Assembly: GCA_964438715.1 (NCBI GenBank)
Contig: CAYTLQ010000219.1
Location: 1 to 15,104, forward strand
Origin: CAYTLQ01 sp964438715
GTDB taxonomy: Bacteria > Bacteroidota > Ignavibacteria > Ignavibacteriales > Ignavibacteriaceae
Length of the DNA: 15,104 bases
Direction: 5' to 3'
The position numbers and the translations under genes are program-made. Under the pieces are notes generated by a model. It did not search any database and was not told the DNA's origin. It saw only the letters and a list, made by a program, of their open reading frames with translations. This document shows, one piece after another, positions 15,048 through 15,104 of this stretch. Position 1 is the first letter of the stretch; each line of letters opens with the position of its first letter.

Positions 15048-15104
15048 ATGAGCTGGGTAAGAGTCTGGATTCATCTTGTATTCTCAACAAAAAACAGAGA
15101 ACCA
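15048..15104 (+). CDS. IS200-like (Y1/HUH, RAYT-type) transposase, N-terminal fragment cut by window end
   Basis: Only 19 residues are visible: MSWVRVWIHLVFSTKNREP. The segment VWIHLVFSTKNREP is the characteristic first strand and turn of the Transposase_IS200-like (Y1_Tnp) family, single-strand DNA transposases that act on palindromic ends with a catalytic tyrosine. The HUH motif and the tyrosine would lie beyond the window. AAAGGAG (15034-15040) is a good ribosome binding site, 7 nt before ATG 15048. The tandem palindromic array immediately upstream fits the REP-associated subgroup (RAYT), which is linked to extragenic palindromes. Whether the full gene is intact cannot be seen. Confidence 0.85.
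   Translation, partial: MSWVRVWIHLVFSTKNREP

Overview
The window looks like chromosomal DNA of an Ignavibacteria-type member of the Bacteroidota/Chlorobi group. The clearest marker is the C-terminus of the 923-residue secreted protein, a type IX secretion (T9SS) sorting domain opening with SQNYPNPFNPTT, the form common in Ignavibacteria and related phyla. The low-GC sequence, the DUF4159 and DUF5683 proteins and a Bacteroidota-type promoter (TTG-N19-TAnnTTTG) upstream of pfkA agree. The genus cannot be told from this window.

Layout. (1) Positions 1-4174: a forward, tightly spaced run of cell-envelope genes. These are the 3' end of a DUF4159 gene, a DUF5683 gene broken by an in-frame TAA, a small FN3-like lipoprotein and a large T9SS cargo protein with alternating golvesin-like and choice-of-anchor-D-like domains. 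It closes with a strong intrinsic terminator. (2) 4257-5451: 6-phosphofructokinase with its own promoter; its terminator lies inside the 3' end of the convergent next gene. (3) 5448-7044, minus strand: an integral membrane protein followed by an exported class A beta-lactamase-like serine hydrolase. (4) 7322-14371: two large genes that look like an ATP-dependent restriction-modification or defence module. One is a PLD-nuclease/Snf2-type helicase fusion, the other an Eco57I/N6-adenine methyltransferase with its own target-recognition region. (5) 14381-15104: four tandem ~164-bp units, each with four small palindromes, leading directly into the start of an IS200-like (Y1/RAYT-type) transposase cut by the window end.

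How the parts fit. In the restriction module the methyltransferase would mark self DNA and supply sequence specificity, the helicase would translocate, and the PLD domain is the only nuclease candidate I can see. I do not recognise the pair as a specific named system. The methyltransferase gene carries two oddities. One is a 30-bp, GC-rich, palindromic in-frame insert immediately before the catalytic NPPY strand. The other is a 12-A run in the target-recognition region that could slip. Palindromic extragenic repeats flank the methyltransferase gene on both sides. On the right side, paired base changes between repeat units preserve the hairpins, which is direct evidence that the folded form matters.
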